NCBI RefSeq assembly: GCF_026072635.1
Contig: NZ_AP023081.1
Coordinates: 4,150,501 to 4,214,500, forward strand
From: Pseudomonas solani
GTDB lineage: Bacteria; Pseudomonadota; Gammaproteobacteria; Pseudomonadales; Pseudomonadaceae
DNA: 64,000 nucleotides
Reading direction: 5' to 3'
Position 1 is the stretch's first letter. Each line of letters opens with the position of its first letter. Made by a program: the position numbers and the translations under genes. The notes under the pieces are model-generated. The model saw only the letters and a list, made by a program, of their open reading frames with translations. It was not told the origin of the DNA and did no database searches. Positions 16,777-26,565 of the stretch are shown one piece after another.

Positions 16777-19152
16777 ATGAGTAACCATCACCAGGACAAG
16801 GCGACCTTCCTGGAACGCCTGATCTTCAACAACCGGCCGGCCGTGATCGTCATCTGCCTGCTGGTCAGCATCTTCCTCTTCTGGCAGGCCACCCAGGTGC
16901 GCCCGTCCACCAGCTTCGAGAAGATGATCCCGCTGCACCACCCCTTCATCCAGAAGATGATGGAGCACCGCAACGACCTGGCGAACCTGGGCAACACCGT
17001 GCGTATCTCGGTGGAAGCCAAGGACGGGGACATCTTCAGCAAGGAGTACATGGACACCCTGCGTCAGATCCACGACGAGGTGTTCTACATTCCCGGCGTC
17101 GACCGTTCCGGCCTGAAGTCCCTGTGGAGCCCCAGCGTGCGCTGGACCGAGGTCACCGAGGAAGGCTTCGCCGGTGGCGAGGTGATCCCGCAGACCTACG
17201 ACGGTTCCGACGACAGCCTCGACGAACTGCGCAACAACGTGCTCAAGTCCGGCCAGATCGGCCGCCTGGTGGCCAACAACTTCAAATCCAGCATCGTCGA
17301 CGTGCCGCTGCTCGAGTCCTACCCGGACCCGAACGACCAGGGCAAGCTGCTGAAGCTCGACTACCGCCAGTTCTCCCATGAGCTGGAAGCCAAGATCCGC
17401 GACAAGTACCAGGCCCAGAACCCCAATGTGCAGGTGCACATCGTCGGTTTCGCCAAGAAGGTCGGTGACCTGATCGACGGCCTGATCATGGTCGTGGCCT
17501 TCTTCGGTATCGCCTTCCTCACCACCCTGGTGCTGCTGTACTGGTTCACCTGGTGTATCCGCAGCACCATTGCCGTGCTCTCCACCACCCTGGTGGCGGT
17601 GATCTGGCAGCTGGGCCTGATGCACTCGGTAGGCTTCGGTCTCGACCCCTACTCGATGCTGGTGCCGTTCCTGATCTTCGCCATCGGCATCTCCCACGGG
17701 GTGCAGAAGATCAACGGTATCGCCCTGCAATCCAGTGATGCGGACAACGCCTTGACCGCTGCGCGGCGTACCTTCCGCCAGCTGTTCCTGCCGGGCATGA
17801 TCGCCATCCTGGCCGACGCCGTGGGCTTCATCACCCTGCTGATCATCGACATCGGCGTGATCCGCGAGCTGGCCATCGGCGCCTCCATCGGTGTGGCGGT
17901 GATCGTGTTCACCAACCTCATCCTGCTGCCGGTCGCCATCTCCTATGTCGGCATCAGCAAGAAGGCCATCGAGCGCAGCAAGAAGGACGCGACCCGTGAA
18001 CACCCGTTCTGGCGCCTGCTGTCCAACTTCGCCCATCCGGTGGTGGCCCCGATCTCCGTGGTCATCGCCCTGGTCGCCTTCGGTGGTGGCCTCTGGTACG
18101 GCCAGAACCTGAAGATCGGCGACCTCGACCAGGGCGCGCCGGAACTGCGTCCTGACTCGCGCTACAACAAGGACAACAACTTCATCATCAGCAACTACTC
18201 GACCAGCTCCGACGTGCTCGTGGTGATGGTCAAGACCAAGCCGGAAGGCTGCTCCACGCACGAAGCGCTGGCGCCGATCGACGAGCTGATGTGGACGATG
18301 GAGAACACCCAGGGCGTGCAATCCGCCATTTCGATGGTCACCGTTTCCAAGCAGGTGATCAAAGGGATGAACGAAGGCAACCTGAAGTGGGAAACCCTGT
18401 CGCGCAACCAGGACGTGCTGAACAACTCCATCAGCCGTGCCGATGGCCTGTACAACACCGACTGCTCCCTGGCGCCGGTACTGGTGTTCCTCAACGACCA
18501 CAAGGCCGAGACCCTGCAGCGCGCGGTCAAGGCGGTGGAAGGCTTTGCCAAGGAGCACAACAAGGAAGGGCTGGAATTCATGCTCGCCGCCGGTAACGCC
18601 GGCATCGAAGCGGCCACCAACGAGGTGATCGCCCAGTCCGAGCTGACCATCCTGATCCTGGTGTACATCTGCGTGGCGGTGATGTGCCTGATCACCTTCC
18701 GCTCCGTCGCCGCGACCATCTGCATCGTGCTGCCGCTGATCCTCACCTCGGTGCTGGGTAACGCGCTGATGGCCTTCCTCGGCATCGGCGTGAAGGTGGC
18801 GACCCTGCCGGTGGTGGCGCTGGGTGTGGGTATCGGTGTCGACTACGGCATCTACATCTACAGCCGCCTGGAAAGCTTCCTGCGTGCCGGCCTGCCGCTG
18901 CAAGAGGCCTATTACCAGACGCTGAAGTCCACCGGTAAGGCCGTACTCTTCACCGGCCTGTGCCTGGCCATCGGCGTGGCGACCTGGATGTTCTCGGCGA
19001 TCAAGTTCCAGGCCGACATGGGCCTGATGCTGACCTTCATGTTCATCGTCAACATGTTCGGTGCGCTCTGGCTGCTGCCTGCCCTGGCACGCTTCCTGAT
19101 CCGCCCCGAGAAGCTGGCGGGCAAGACCGGCGGTTCGCTGCTGGCCCACTAA
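16777..19152 (+). CDS. MMPL/RND superfamily transporter
   Basis: Inner-membrane protein of 791 aa with a ribosome-binding site (CGGGGGAG). One N-terminal helix (VIVICLLVSIFLFWQATQV) is followed by a large periplasmic loop, a block of about five helices (about residues 230-400), a further single helix and periplasmic loop, and a second block of helices near the C-terminus. The sequence GVGIGVDYGIYIYSRLE in the second block is typical of the MMPL/sterol-sensing-like RND branch. Such pumps export lipids or hydrophobic molecules using the proton gradient. Together with the YCF48, DUF1329 and DUF1302 proteins it could form a complete envelope export route; the substrate is not evident. Confidence 0.92.
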   Translation: MSNHHQDKATFLERLIFNNRPAVIVICLLVSIFLFWQATQVRPSTSFEKMIPLHHPFIQKMMEHRNDLANLGNTVRISVEAKDGDIFSKEYMDTLRQIHDEVFYIPGVDRSGLKSLWSPSVRWTEVTEEGFAGGEVIPQTYDGSDDSLDELRNNVLKSGQIGRLVANNFKSSIVDVPLLESYPDPNDQGKLLKLDYRQFSHELEAKIRDKYQAQNPNVQVHIVGFAKKVGDLIDGLIMVVAFFGIAFLTTLVLLYWFTWCIRSTIAVLSTTLVAVIWQLGLMHSVGFGLDPYSMLVPFLIFAIGISHGVQKINGIALQSSDADNALTAARRTFRQLFLPGMIAILADAVGFITLLIIDIGVIRELAIGASIGVAVIVFTNLILLPVAISYVGISKKAIERSKKDATREHPFWRLLSNFAHPVVAPISVVIALVAFGGGLWYGQNLKIGDLDQGAPELRPDSRYNKDNNFIISNYSTSSDVLVVMVKTKPEGCSTHEALAPIDELMWTMENTQGVQSAISMVTVSKQVIKGMNEGNLKWETLSRNQDVLNNSISRADGLYNTDCSLAPVLVFLNDHKAETLQRAVKAVEGFAKEHNKEGLEFMLAAGNAGIEAATNEVIAQSELTILILVYICVAVMCLITFRSVAATICIVLPLILTSVLGNALMAFLGIGVKVATLPVVALGVGIGVDYGIYIYSRLESFLRAGLPLQEAYYQTLKSTGKAVLFTGLCLAIGVATWMFSAIKFQADMGLMLTFMFIVNMFGALWLLPALARFLIRPEKLAGKTGGSLLAH

Positions 19153-19170
19153 GCCTCAAGGCAATGAAAG

Positions 19171-19197
19171 AACCGCGGCCCAGGCCGCGGTTTTTTT
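19171..19197 (+). terminator. rho-independent terminator after the MMPL gene
   Basis: AACCGCGGCC pairs with GGCCGCGGTT around CA and continues into a run of seven T, 18 bp after the stop codon. Confidence 0.9.
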
Positions 19198-19236
19198 ATG
19201 GGCGATCGACTACCCGCAAACCACGCGTACAACCCT

Positions 19237-19602
19237 GTAGGGGCAAGCCTGTAGGGGCGACTTCAGTCACCCAGCAACCCCAAGGGTTGCCGCTCCATTG
19301 GGGGCGGGTGAAATCCGAAAGGGGTCGTCCCAACACGCGGGTTCCACCCGCCCTACAGCGAGCACATCCTCACCCTGTAGCCCGGGCTTCAGCCCGGGAG
19401 CACCGCCCACACCTTCTCCGCGCTAGAGCACGGGCTACGAGGCGGTCACAGGTTTTAGGTAGGTCGGGTGCAACCCGACAGGCCCGGCACGAGGCTCCGG
19501 CGGGTTTCACCCGCCCTTACGCGTATGTGCCCGGCACCGTAGCCCGGACTTCAGTCCGGGAGTGCCGGCTACGCTTTCCCCGCACTGAAGCACGGGCTAC
19601 GA
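19237..19602. repeat. REP-type palindrome array, including two 64-bp units
   Basis: Two homologous units of exactly 64 bp (19377-19440 and 19539-19602) start with GTAGCCCGG and end with CACGGGCTACGA, so their ends are inverted repeats of each other. Their internal hairpins differ by paired changes (CCCGGGCTTCAGCCCGGG versus CCCGGACTTCAGTCCGGG) that keep pairing intact. Between and before them are further small palindromes (GGTTCCACCCGCCCTAC near 19.34 kb, TCGGGTGCAACCCGA near 19.46 kb, CGGGTTTCACCCG near 19.50 kb) and a 14-bp tandem repeat containing GTAGGGGC (19237 onward). The region 19198-19633 has no gene and separates an operon end from the convergent batD end. Confidence 0.8.
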
Positions 19603-19633
19603 AGTGGCACTCCGGGTTTGGGTTGGGAGCGGA

Positions 19634-21274
19634 TCAGCGCGGATAGAGCGGCGGCAGCCCGCTTTCGCCAGCGGCCTGTTGCTGCACCTGCGGCGTGGGC
19701 AGGGCGCGGATGGCTTTCCACAGCTCCTCACCCTGCCAGTGCTGGCCGCTTTCGCTGTAGAGGGCGCCGTTGAGCCCGTCCATGGCGTCGGACAGCGGCA
19801 CGAAGCGCGCGGCCATGTCGGCCAGGGTTTCCGGCTGCTGGCGGGCCCAGGCATCCAGGGCCTGGCGCGTGGCGTGGGGATCGTTGGCCTGGCAGGCGCG
19901 CTTGAGGTCGTCCAGCAGGGTGCGCGGGCTCGGGCCGGTCTGCGCGGTGGGCAGGATCGCCGGCTGGCGGCGGGCGTGCCACCACAAGCCGAAGCCCAGC
20001 AGGGTGGTCAGCGTCAGCAGCAGGGTGGCGAGCTTCCACGGCCAGAGCGGCGGGCCTTCCACGGTATGCTGGTTGCCATTGCTGCTTTCCACGGGCGCTT
20101 CCGGCTCCAGCGTGGGATTGGCGGCGACTTCCAGGGTGCGGCCCGGCAGCTGGCTGCGCTCCAGGTGATCCTCGCGGGTGTTCCACCACACCACTTCCAC
20201 CGGCGGCAGCTCGATGCGGCCGGCGGCGGTCGGCACCAGCGCCTCGCGCTCCTCGCGGCTGCCGAGCAGGCCGCGCTCGCTGGACTGGTTGGCCAGTTGC
20301 GGCTGGTCGGGGTAGCGGCGCAGGTTGGTCACATTGGTGGCGGGCAGGGCGGGCAGTTGGGCGCTGGCCAGGCCTTCGACCTTGACCATCAGGCTGCGGG
20401 TCAGCGAGTCACCCACCTGGGCCTTGTCCGGCTCCGGGCTCCAGGCTTCGGCCAGGGTCAGGTTGCGCGCTGGCAGCCAGGGCGCGTTGGCTGGGTAGTC
20501 GGCGGGCTTGGCTTTCACCACCAGCGGGATCTGCGGCGAGCTGACCCGGGTCAGGCGCCCGGGACGCGGGCCGAAGGGCTGGTAGTCGTCCTGCCCCGAG
20601 CGCTCCACCAGGGTGGCGCTGAACACCTGGGCGGGGATGCTCAACTGGCCGCTCTTCTGCGGGAAGATCGCGTAGCGCAGCTCGATCACACCGTGGCGCA
20701 CGCCATTGATTTCTTTCTCGTAGGTGCGCGGCTCGCCCAGTTGCTCGACCCGCGCGTCGGCCATCTGCAGCGGCGTCAGGCTGCTGTCGTCATACAGCGA
20801 GACCGAGTGATAGATGCGCAGGGTGAGGATGGTCTGCGCCTGCACGTAGACGCTTTCCTCGTCCAGGCTGGCGTCGATGAACACCGGCGCCAGCTTGCTG
20901 TTGCCGGCGGCGTTGTCGCTTTTCTGGATGTGCAGGGTGATCGGCTTGGTCTCGGCTTCGCCCAGGCGCAGCGGCGGGATGACCACGAAGCCGTTCTGCT
21001 TCGGCTGCAGGGTGACGATCCAGCGCGTGGCGCGATCGTCCTGGCCGTTCAGGGTGCTGATGCGGTTGATCTGGCGCGTGCCCAGCACCTCGAACTGCGA
21101 TTCCAGCGGCTTGAGGTCCGGCTTGCCGAACAGCGTCGGGTCGGAGGACTCCAGGATCAGCTCCACGGTTTCGCCCTCGCTGAGGCGTGCGCGGTCGACG
21201 CTGGCGGTAAAGCCCGCCGCGCTGGCGGTGCAGGCCAGCAGGCTGAGGAGGAGGGCGCAGAGAAGGCGCATCAT
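19634..21274 (-). CDS. batD: BatD-like protein (aerotolerance operon)
   Basis: Protein of 546 aa starting at the ATG that overlaps the upstream stop (ATGA). Signal peptide MMRLLCALLLSLLACTASAA is followed by Ig-like beta domains typical of BatD (VDRARLSEGETVELILES). A single transmembrane helix lies near residue 420 (WPWKLATLLLTLTTLLGFGLWW), and a cytosolic helical tail ends the protein. BatD proteins are membrane partners of the BatA/BatB VWA proteins and the MoxR ATPase. It is last in the operon; the REP array lies just beyond its end. Confidence 0.9.
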   Translation of the reverse strand: MMRLLCALLLSLLACTASAAGFTASVDRARLSEGETVELILESSDPTLFGKPDLKPLESQFEVLGTRQINRISTLNGQDDRATRWIVTLQPKQNGFVVIPPLRLGEAETKPITLHIQKSDNAAGNSKLAPVFIDASLDEESVYVQAQTILTLRIYHSVSLYDDSSLTPLQMADARVEQLGEPRTYEKEINGVRHGVIELRYAIFPQKSGQLSIPAQVFSATLVERSGQDDYQPFGPRPGRLTRVSSPQIPLVVKAKPADYPANAPWLPARNLTLAEAWSPEPDKAQVGDSLTRSLMVKVEGLASAQLPALPATNVTNLRRYPDQPQLANQSSERGLLGSREEREALVPTAAGRIELPPVEVVWWNTREDHLERSQLPGRTLEVAANPTLEPEAPVESSNGNQHTVEGPPLWPWKLATLLLTLTTLLGFGLWWHARRQPAILPTAQTGPSPRTLLDDLKRACQANDPHATRQALDAWARQQPETLADMAARFVPLSDAMDGLNGALYSESGQHWQGEELWKAIRALPTPQVQQQAAGESGLPPLYPR

Positions 21275-23016
21275 TCTTGGTTTTCCTGGCGGCGTTGCTG
21301 TTCGTACCAAAACTTGCGGCGCAGCAGTTCGGCGGGGTCGTCGGGAATCTGCCGCAGCCATTGTTCCAGGGACTGCCGGCGCTCGTCGCCCAGGGGCTCG
21401 GCCTGGCCCGGCGCGTCGCTGGGCTGTTGCTCACCGGCGGGTTTCTGCCCGGGCTCGGCGGGTTGGCCGTCGGCGCCGGCCTGTTGGCCCGGCTGCTTGT
21501 TCTCTTCGGGCGGGGTGGTGGAGGCGCCTTCGGCAGGCTGCTGCTGCTCCTTGTCCTCGCCTTTTTCCGGGTCGCCACCCTGGGCGGCAGAAGGCTGTTC
21601 CTGGGGTTGCTGCTGGCCCTGCTGATCGTCCTGCTGCTGTTGCGCCTGTTGCTGTTTTTGCTGTTGCAGCAACTGTTCCACCAGGGCCTTGTTGTTCAGC
21701 GCCGGCTGCAGGTCGGGCTCGCGCTCCAGGGCGGATTCGTAGGCATCCAGCGCGGCTTCCAGCTGGCCGGCCTTGGCCAGTGCATTGCCGCGGTTGTAGT
21801 GGTCGGCGGCGCTGTCACCGCCAGCGAAGCGTTCGGCGGCTTCGGCGTGCTTGCCGGCCTGGTAGAGCGCATAGCCCTGCCAGCGCGGGTCCTGGAAATG
21901 CTGCGCGGCCTCTGCCGGTTGCTGGGCCTCCAGCAGGCGCTGGCCCTGTTGGTCGGGGCGCAGCCACAGGTCTTCCATTTCGAAGGCCAAGGCCGGGCGG
22001 GGCAGCACGAAGAACAGCGGTAGGCAGAAGATCCAGCCACGGCGCCCGGCGCAGGCGGCGATCAGCAGCAGCGGCAGCAGCAGCCAGTGGCCCTGGTCGG
22101 CCCAGGCTTCCAGGCGCGTGGTTTCGCGGCTTTCGCGCAGGGTGCGGGCGCCCCCCAGCAGGCCGAGGGTGCGCAGGTCGCGTTCGTCGACACGGGCGCT
22201 GGCGTACTTGCCGCCCAGCTGGTTGGCGAAGCGCTTGAGGCTCGCGGCGTCCAGGCGCGGCAGGAGGATGGCGCCCTGGGCGTCCTTGATGAAGCCGCCG
22301 TTTTCCTGAGCGATGGGCGCGCCCTCGGCGGTGCCGATGCCGAGGATGCTCAGGCGCTCGCTCTTCGAGCCCAGGGCATGGCGGATGCCGTCACGCTCCG
22401 TCTCGCTCAGGCTGCTGGTGATCAGCAGCAGGCGGCCCTGGCCCTGGGCGCCCTGCTTGAGCAGGGCCAGGGCTTTCTCCACGGCGAGATCGGCGCGTTG
22501 GCCAGCCTCCGGCATGATCGACGGCTTGAGCGCCTCCAGCAGGTTGCCGGTGGTCATCAGGTCATCGGAGAGGGGGACCAGGCTGTGGGCGCTGCCGGCG
22601 TAGACGACGATGGCGGTCTGCGCATCGCGGCGGGCATCCAGCAGGTCGCGTAGCTTGCGCTTGGCCTGCTCCAGGCGTGTGGGCGGCAGGTCGGAGGCGA
22701 GCATCGAAGGCGTCAGTTCGAGGATGACCACCAGCGGGTCGGCGCGCTTCTGCGTGCTTTGCTCCACCCGCTGCCAACTGGGGCCGATCAGTGCCAGCAG
22801 GCCCAGGCTCCAGGCCAGGCCCAAGGCGATCCATGGCAGGCGGCTGCTGCGTTCCCGGCCACCGCCCAGCAACCAGGGCTGGAAGGCGATGGGCAGCAGT
22901 TGCTGCCAGCGACCGCTGCGGCGCTCGCGGTGCCAGAGCTGCCAGATCAGCCAGGCCAGCAGCGGCAACAGGAGCAGCCAGAAGGGGCGCAGCCAGTGGG
23001 GCCAGAGTTCGCTCAT
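21271..23016 (-). CDS. batB: BatB-BatC fusion: VWA-domain and TPR protein
   Basis: Protein of 581 aa from the ATG at 23016, which overlaps the batA stop (ATGA). Order: two N-terminal membrane helices (FWLLLLPLLAWLIWQLW and LPWIALGLAWSLGLLALIG), a VWA domain (about residues 85-280), two more helices near residue 310-340, then a BatC-like part with TPR repeats (ADHYNRGNALAKAGQLEAAL) and a long Gln/Pro/Gly/Glu-rich low-complexity tail. The MIDAS motif reads LELTPSM where DxSxS is usual, so metal binding may be weakened. Fusion of BatB and BatC is known in gammaproteobacteria. Confidence 0.9.
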   Translation of the reverse strand: MSELWPHWLRPFWLLLLPLLAWLIWQLWHRERRSGRWQQLLPIAFQPWLLGGGRERSSRLPWIALGLAWSLGLLALIGPSWQRVEQSTQKRADPLVVILELTPSMLASDLPPTRLEQAKRKLRDLLDARRDAQTAIVVYAGSAHSLVPLSDDLMTTGNLLEALKPSIMPEAGQRADLAVEKALALLKQGAQGQGRLLLITSSLSETERDGIRHALGSKSERLSILGIGTAEGAPIAQENGGFIKDAQGAILLPRLDAASLKRFANQLGGKYASARVDERDLRTLGLLGGARTLRESRETTRLEAWADQGHWLLLPLLLIAACAGRRGWIFCLPLFFVLPRPALAFEMEDLWLRPDQQGQRLLEAQQPAEAAQHFQDPRWQGYALYQAGKHAEAAERFAGGDSAADHYNRGNALAKAGQLEAALDAYESALEREPDLQPALNNKALVEQLLQQQKQQQAQQQQDDQQGQQQPQEQPSAAQGGDPEKGEDKEQQQPAEGASTTPPEENKQPGQQAGADGQPAEPGQKPAGEQQPSDAPGQAEPLGDERRQSLEQWLRQIPDDPAELLRRKFWYEQQRRQENQE

Positions 23017-24032
23017 GGGCGCCTCCGCAGCCACTGCGGACGTTGCTGCAGCGCGTGGGGCCAGAGCTCACGGCTGATCAGCAGCAGGCTCAACAGCATG
23101 GCGCCGGCCAGTGGCCAGGAATACAGCGCCAGGGCCGGGCGGGCCTGGCTGGGCAGTTGCGAAACGGGTTCGAGCTGGTCCAGGGCGTGTTCGATCTCTT
23201 CCAGCTCCTTGCTGGAGCGGGCGCGGAAATAGCGGCCGCCGGTCTGCTCGGCGATGCTGCGCAGGGTGGGTTCGTCCAGGTCCAGGCCGGGGTTGAGGCC
23301 GAACATGCCGAGCACGCCGCCCTGTTCCGGGTCGGCACCGATGCCGATGGTGTAGATCTTCACCTGCTCCTCGGCGGCGAGGCGTGCGGCGGTGAGCGGT
23401 TCGATCTCGCCACCGGTGTTGGCGCCATCGGTGACCAGTACCAGCACGCGGCTATCGGCGGGGCGCTGGCGCAGGCGCTTGACCGCCAGGCCGATGGCGT
23501 CGCCGATGGCGGTGTTCTTGCCGGCGATGCCGATCAGCGCCTCGTCGAGCCAGATGTGCACGGTCTGGCGGTCGAAGGTCAGCGGTGCCTGCAGGTAGGC
23601 CTGGCTGCCGAAGAGGATCAGGCCAATGCGGTCGCCGATGCGGCCGTCGATGAATTCGCCCATCAGGTGCTGGACCAGGGTCAGGCGGCTGACTTGCTTG
23701 CCGTCCAGCTCCATGTCCGCGTAGTCCATGGAGCCGGAGACATCCACCGCCACCAGCAGGTCGCGGCCGCTGGCCGGCAGGGGTTGCGGCTCGCCCACCC
23801 ATTCCGGGCGCGCGGCGGCGCACAGCAGCAGCAGCCAGAGCAGGGCGAAGGGGGCCTGCTGGCGCCAGGCCGGCAGGTTGGCCCGGGCGCGGCGGCCGGC
23901 GAGGGCTTCCAGCTCGCCGAGGAAGCTCACCTTGAGCGCAGCCTCGCCGCTGTCGGCGGGGGGCAGCAGCACGCGCAACAGCCAGGGCAGGGGCGCGAGC
24001 AGGAAGATCCACGGCCAGGCGAGTTCAAACAT
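23013..24032 (-). CDS. batA: BatA-like VWA-domain membrane protein
   Basis: Protein of 339 aa with hydrophobic helices at the N-terminus (LAWPWIFLLAPLPWLLRVLL and APFALLWLLLLCAAA), a VWA domain and a C-terminal helix. The MIDAS motif is intact here (AVDVSGSMDYAD), with the later T and D positions also plausible (VLVLVTDGANTGGE), in contrast to the following gene. The start overlaps the DUF4381 gene by 8 bp and its end overlaps batB by 4 bp, so the genes are translationally coupled. Confidence 0.92.
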   Translation of the reverse strand: MFELAWPWIFLLAPLPWLLRVLLPPADSGEAALKVSFLGELEALAGRRARANLPAWRQQAPFALLWLLLLCAAARPEWVGEPQPLPASGRDLLVAVDVSGSMDYADMELDGKQVSRLTLVQHLMGEFIDGRIGDRIGLILFGSQAYLQAPLTFDRQTVHIWLDEALIGIAGKNTAIGDAIGLAVKRLRQRPADSRVLVLVTDGANTGGEIEPLTAARLAAEEQVKIYTIGIGADPEQGGVLGMFGLNPGLDLDEPTLRSIAEQTGGRYFRARSSKELEEIEHALDQLEPVSQLPSQARPALALYSWPLAGAMLLSLLLISRELWPHALQQRPQWLRRRP

Positions 24033-24519
24033 GCTTGCGAATCCAGGTGTCGACCGCCTGGGTCAGGCCTTCGATGGCCTTGTCGTCGAGCTTGCACTCG
24101 GGGCGGTAGGCGCCCTCCACCAGCACCATCCAGCGGGTCAGGCCGGCGGCGGGGCAGCGGTTGTCCAGGTAGGCCAGCCAGGCGCGGCCGCTGAGGGTGA
24201 GGCTTTGGTCGTTGGGGTAGTGCAGGCGGCACAGGCGCTTGAGCAGGCCGTTGAGCTGCTGCAGCCAGAGGCCCGCAGGTACGCCGTCATAGGGCTTGCG
24301 CAGCTGCGCGAGCTCCTTGAGCGCCGCCTCGCGCATCGGCTCCAGGGGTTGTTCGGCGCGCTCGCCGCGTTGCCGGCGGGGCAGGCGGTGGCGCAGGCGC
24401 CAGAGGCCCCAGAGCAGCAGCGGCAGCAAGGCGGCAAGCACCCACCAGCCCGGCGCGGGCGGCCACCAGGGCACGGCGTCGGGGGCGATCAGCGGCTCCA
24501 GCTGGTCGAGCGGGTTCAT
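24025..24519 (-). CDS. DUF4381 domain-containing protein
   Basis: Protein of 164 aa with a proline/tryptophan-rich start (VPWWPPAPGWWVLAALLPLLLW) containing one membrane helix, then a basic stretch and a helical cytosolic domain (PAGLWLQQLNGLLKRLCRLHYP). The length and position between the DUF58 and BatA genes match DUF4381 members of MoxR-Bat operons. Its ATG overlaps the previous stop (ATGA). Confidence 0.88.
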   Translation of the reverse strand: MNPLDQLEPLIAPDAVPWWPPAPGWWVLAALLPLLLWGLWRLRHRLPRRQRGERAEQPLEPMREAALKELAQLRKPYDGVPAGLWLQQLNGLLKRLCRLHYPNDQSLTLSGRAWLAYLDNRCPAAGLTRWMVLVEGAYRPECKLDDKAIEGLTQAVDTWIRKHV

Positions 24520-25451
24520 CGCTTGCCACCCCGGTGGTGCAGGTGGTCACGCAACTGGTCGACCATGCCGGCCTGGGTGCTCAGGGGCAGCAGCAGCACC
24601 CCCAGGCGCTGGGCCAGGCGTTGCCAGCGCGCCTTGCGCGCATCGCCCAGGTCACGGTAGGCCTGGCGCAGCTCGGGGTTGTGGGTGTCCAGTTCCAGCT
24701 TGGCGCCCAGCTCGGTGAAGCGCAGCAGCCCGGCGGCGGGCAGGGCGTGGTCGAGCGGATCGGACAGCGGCAGCAGGATCAGGTCGGTGTGGCGGGCGAG
24801 CAGGGCGAGCTGCTGCTCCGAGGTATCGGACAGGGTGCGTTCGTCGCAGAGGATCACCACCAGGCTGCCGGGGCGTAGCACCTCGCGGGCGCGGCGCAGG
24901 GCCAGGCTGAAGCCTTCGCGGGTGGTTGTCTGCTGGGGGCCCAGGGCCTGGTTGGTGCGCACCAGGCGGTTGAGCAGTTGCAGCAGGCTCTGCTTGCTGC
25001 GCCGGGGCTTGATCTCGTGGTGCTCGTTGTCGCTGAAGACCAGGCCGCCGATGCGATCGTTGTGGCCCAGGGCGGCCCAGCCGATGAGGCTGGCGGCGTG
25101 GGCGGCGAGCACCGACTTGAACATCTGCCCGGAGCCGAAGAACAGCCGCTGGCTCTGCTCGACCATGATGAACACCGGGCGCTCACGCTCCTCGTGGAAC
25201 AGCTTGGTGTGCGGCTCCTGGGTGCGTGCGGTGACGCGCCAATCGATGGTGCGCACGTCATCGCCCGGCTGGTAGACCCGCACCTGGTCGAAGTCGACGC
25301 CGCGACCGCGCAGCTTGGAGTGGTGCAGGCCGATCAAGGGGCTGCGTCGCGAAGGCGTGGAGAACAGCTGCACCTCGCGGACGCGATGGCGCATGTCGAT
25401 CAGCTCGGCGAGGCTGACCTTGATGCCGGTCTGGGCGGCTGGGCTGTCCAT
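24516..25451 (-). CDS. DUF58 domain-containing protein
   Basis: Protein of 311 aa without membrane helices. It shows the DUF58 signature GRGVDFDQVRVYQPGDDVRTIDWRVTAR around residues 50-77, followed by a VWA-like fold (VFIMVEQSQRLFFGSG, then SLVVILCDERTLSD). It starts 3 bp after the moxR stop. It is presumably an adaptor or client of the MoxR ATPase in the Bat complex. Confidence 0.92.
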   Translation of the reverse strand: MDSPAAQTGIKVSLAELIDMRHRVREVQLFSTPSRRSPLIGLHHSKLRGRGVDFDQVRVYQPGDDVRTIDWRVTARTQEPHTKLFHEERERPVFIMVEQSQRLFFGSGQMFKSVLAAHAASLIGWAALGHNDRIGGLVFSDNEHHEIKPRRSKQSLLQLLNRLVRTNQALGPQQTTTREGFSLALRRAREVLRPGSLVVILCDERTLSDTSEQQLALLARHTDLILLPLSDPLDHALPAAGLLRFTELGAKLELDTHNPELRQAYRDLGDARKARWQRLAQRLGVLLLPLSTQAGMVDQLRDHLHHRGGKR

Positions 25452-25454
25452 GGG

Positions 25455-26414
<960 letters not shown>

Positions 26415-26531
26415 CGTTGGGCTCGCTCGGGTTGGACGGGGGCAGCCAGGCCCCCGGAGAAGGCGAAGTACTTTAATCCAAGCAGAGGCCTGCGGCCTAG
26501 GCGAGCGCGTGGACGCGCAGCGAAATCGTGA

Positions 26532-26558
26532 CGGGCCGAGCGCTATTCGCCCGGCCCG
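26532..26558 (-). terminator. possible terminator hairpin of the carbonic anhydrase gene
   Basis: CGGGCC and GGCCCG plus GCG and CGC form an interrupted stem around CTATT, immediately after the carbonic anhydrase stop on the minus strand. There is no clear T run, so termination is uncertain. Confidence 0.35.
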
Positions 26559-26565
26559 CGAAGGC

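Noticed and set aside
15949..19149. 1066-codon open frame on the minus strand opposite the YCF48 and MMPL genes
   Set aside because: It crosses two real genes antisense and is rich in Gly, His, Gln, Asp and Val without any family signature: a typical shadow frame.
21277..22023. Hydrophobic plus-strand frame opposite batB/C
   Set aside because: The leucine- and glycine-rich product is the complement of the Gln/Pro/Glu-rich tail of BatB/C and has no independent support.
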